This document shows positions 14,476-15,537 of a DNA stretch of 15,537 nt, one piece after another (position 1 is the stretch's first letter; the number at the start of each line of letters is the position of its first letter). The DNA is from an uncultured Paracoccus sp. (GTDB lineage: Bacteria > Pseudomonadota > Alphaproteobacteria > Rhodobacterales > Rhodobacteraceae), in contig NZ_CAMIOH010000066.1 in the NCBI RefSeq assembly GCF_946221145.1, positions 1 through 15,537 of the forward strand, read 5' to 3'. Made by a program: the position numbers and the translations under genes. Below the pieces are notes generated by a model. The model saw only the letters and a list, made by a program, of their open reading frames with translations. It was not told the DNA's origin and ran no database searches.

Positions 14476-15264
14476 ATGCTGCGCATTCTGACCCTGACTT
14501 CCGCCCTGGCCCTGTCGGCGGCGGCCGCGATGGCCCCCGCCTGGGCCGAAGACATCAAGGTGGGCGTGTCCCCCGGCGAACATGCCGAGATCATGGAAGA
14601 GGTCGCCAAGGTCGCCGAACCGCTGGGCCTGACCATCAAGGTCGTGGAGTTTTCCGATTACGTGATCCCGAACACCGCGCTTGCCGATGGCGACATCCAG
14701 GCCAACAGCTTCCAGCACCGCCCCTATCTGGAAAACCAGATCAAGGACCGCGGCTTCGACCTGGTCGAGATCGGCACCACCATCACCACGCCGATGGGCG
14801 TCTATTCCGACAAGCTGGAAAACATCGCCGACCTGCCCGAAGGCGCCCGGATCGGCATCCCGAACGATCCGACCAATGGCGGGCGGGCGCTGCTGATCCT
14901 CCAGGATCTGGGGCTGCTGACCCTGGCCGAGGGCACCGGGCTGGTGCCGACGCCGCTGGACGTGACCGAAAACCCCAAGGGGCTGAAATTCCTGGAACTG
15001 GACGCGGCGCAGCTGCCCCGGTCGCTGGCCGATACCGAGGCGTCGATCATCAACACCAACTATGCCCTTGCCGCCGGTCTGGATCCGAACACCGACACCA
15101 TCGCCATCGAAAAGGCCGACAGCCCCTATGTGAACATCATTGTGGTGCGCCAGGGCGATCAGGACCAGCCCTGGGCGAAAACGCTGGTCGAGGCCTATCA
15201 CAGCGCCGAGGTCAAGAGCTTCATCGAGGACAAATACAAGGGCTCGGTCCTGACCAGCTGGTAA
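14476..15264 (+). CDS. metQ: Methionine-binding periplasmic protein
   Basis: A 262-residue solute-binding protein of the NlpA/MetQ family. It delivers methionine, or a close relative, to MetNI. Residues 1-24 are a cleavable signal peptide with AWA|ED; there is no lipobox Cys, so this member is probably soluble in the periplasm rather than lipid-anchored as in E. coli. Family-typical stretches are visible: IKVGVSPGEHAEIM near the mature N-terminus, DIQANSFQHRPYLE, GARIGIPNDPTNGGRALLIL and ASIINTNYALAAGLDP. It lies 32 bases after metI with an AAAGGA upstream of the ATG, so it belongs to the same operon. Specificity for methionine is inferred from the family and the operon; related binders take other amino acids or dipeptides. 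Confidence 0.92.
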   Translation: MLRILTLTSALALSAAAAMAPAWAEDIKVGVSPGEHAEIMEEVAKVAEPLGLTIKVVEFSDYVIPNTALADGDIQANSFQHRPYLENQIKDRGFDLVEIGTTITTPMGVYSDKLENIADLPEGARIGIPNDPTNGGRALLILQDLGLLTLAEGTGLVPTPLDVTENPKGLKFLELDAAQLPRSLADTEASIINTNYALAAGLDPNTDTIAIEKADSPYVNIIVVRQGDQDQPWAKTLVEAYHSAEVKSFIEDKYKGSVLTSW

Positions 15265-15276
15265 GGCTGGTCGCCT

Positions 15277-15297
15277 GGCGCTGAAAGAGCAGGCGCC
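15277..15297 (+). terminator. Possible terminator of the metNIQ operon
   Basis: GGCGC-TG (15277-15283) pairs with CA-g-GCGCC (15290-15297) around AAAGAG, giving 7 bp with one bulge, 12 bases after the metQ stop. No T tract follows. A competing pair, CTGAAAG (15281-15287) and CTTTCAG (15310-15316), overlaps it. Modest support. Confidence 0.4.
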
Positions 15298-15329
15298 TCG
15301 GGCTGGACCCTTTCAGGGCGAAAATCCGA

Positions 15330-15524
15330 TTGCCTGCAGCGGCGGTGGCACGCGTGGTACCGCAGCGGTGGAAGGTCATCCAGACAGGCTGCGAGAGCTT
15401 CACCTGCCGGGGTTGCGAAAGGATTAGCCTCCGGGGCCAGCCCCCTTCCATACCGCTGGACAGAGTACTCGACAGCAAGGGCGTCCCACCGTCCGCATCG
15501 CAGCTTCCTGACCTGATCGGCTGA
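15330..15524 (+). pseudogene. IS66-type transposase (TnpC) remnant, internally deleted
   Basis: The frame from about 15330 reads VVPQRWKVIQT, then FTCRGCERIS, matching the Zn-finger entry of IS66 TnpC transposases (VIPxRWKVIQxVREKFxCRxCExIS). It continues with PLDRVLDSKGVPPSASQLPDLIG, which resembles the later PLNRQSERxxREGVxLSxSTLADQVG segment. About 25 residues normally between them are missing, and a TGA follows at 15522-15524. The assignment rests on remembered family sequences. There is no start codon with a ribosome site, and the sequence may continue past the window. It is a decayed insertion-sequence fragment just past the metNIQ operon. Confidence 0.5.
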
Positions 15525-15537
15525 AACCAGGCCCCGT

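Overview
The window reads as an alphaproteobacterial chromosome segment, most likely Rhodobacteraceae and possibly Paracoccus-like. This is inferred from the very high GC, strongly G/C-biased third codon positions and the family content (exosortase E with a VPEID-CTERM protein, a metNIQ set with a non-lipidated MetQ, a beta-barrel porin 2 type exopolysaccharide protein). No RNA genes and no CRISPR array were seen.

Left part (1-2210, + strand): the probable tail of an upstream gene, then a translationally coupled pair, a periplasmic Wza/GumB-type polysaccharide export protein and an outer-membrane beta-barrel protein. The pair ends at a strong palindromic terminator shared with the convergent genes on its right.

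Centre (2205-8495, - strand): in transcription order, a 1171-residue multidomain surface-type protein, a 67-residue VPEID-CTERM protein, an exosortase E fused to a CPBP protease, and a Phd/YefM-PIN toxin-antitoxin pair. The large protein has cadherin-like and carbohydrate-binding-like domains, four SdrD B-type repeats, and a C-terminal domain with the Cys and Gln signature of internal thioester (TED) adhesins. This block is the most interesting part of the window: an apparent covalent-adhesion protein beside a dedicated Gram-negative sorting and processing system. The physical link is seen; a functional link is inference.

Right-centre (8496-12548): an AT-richer 476-base gap upstream of the adhesin gene, a small two-helix membrane protein, then a decayed polysaccharide cluster on the - strand. 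This holds a family 2 glycosyltransferase pseudogene, an oligosaccharide flippase pseudogene and an intact acyltransferase-3 membrane enzyme. The two broken genes carry several frameshifts each; one frameshift lies on a G8 tract, and the flippase also has a nonsense codon.

Right (12549-15537, + strand): a divergent intergenic region with a perfect 9-bp inverted repeat, the metN-metI-metQ methionine-type ABC importer, a possible terminator, and what looks like an internally deleted IS66-type transposase remnant at the right edge.

Together the region looks like a cell-surface island (capsule or exopolysaccharide export, adhesin, sorting enzyme) undergoing turnover, next to a conserved amino-acid transport operon.
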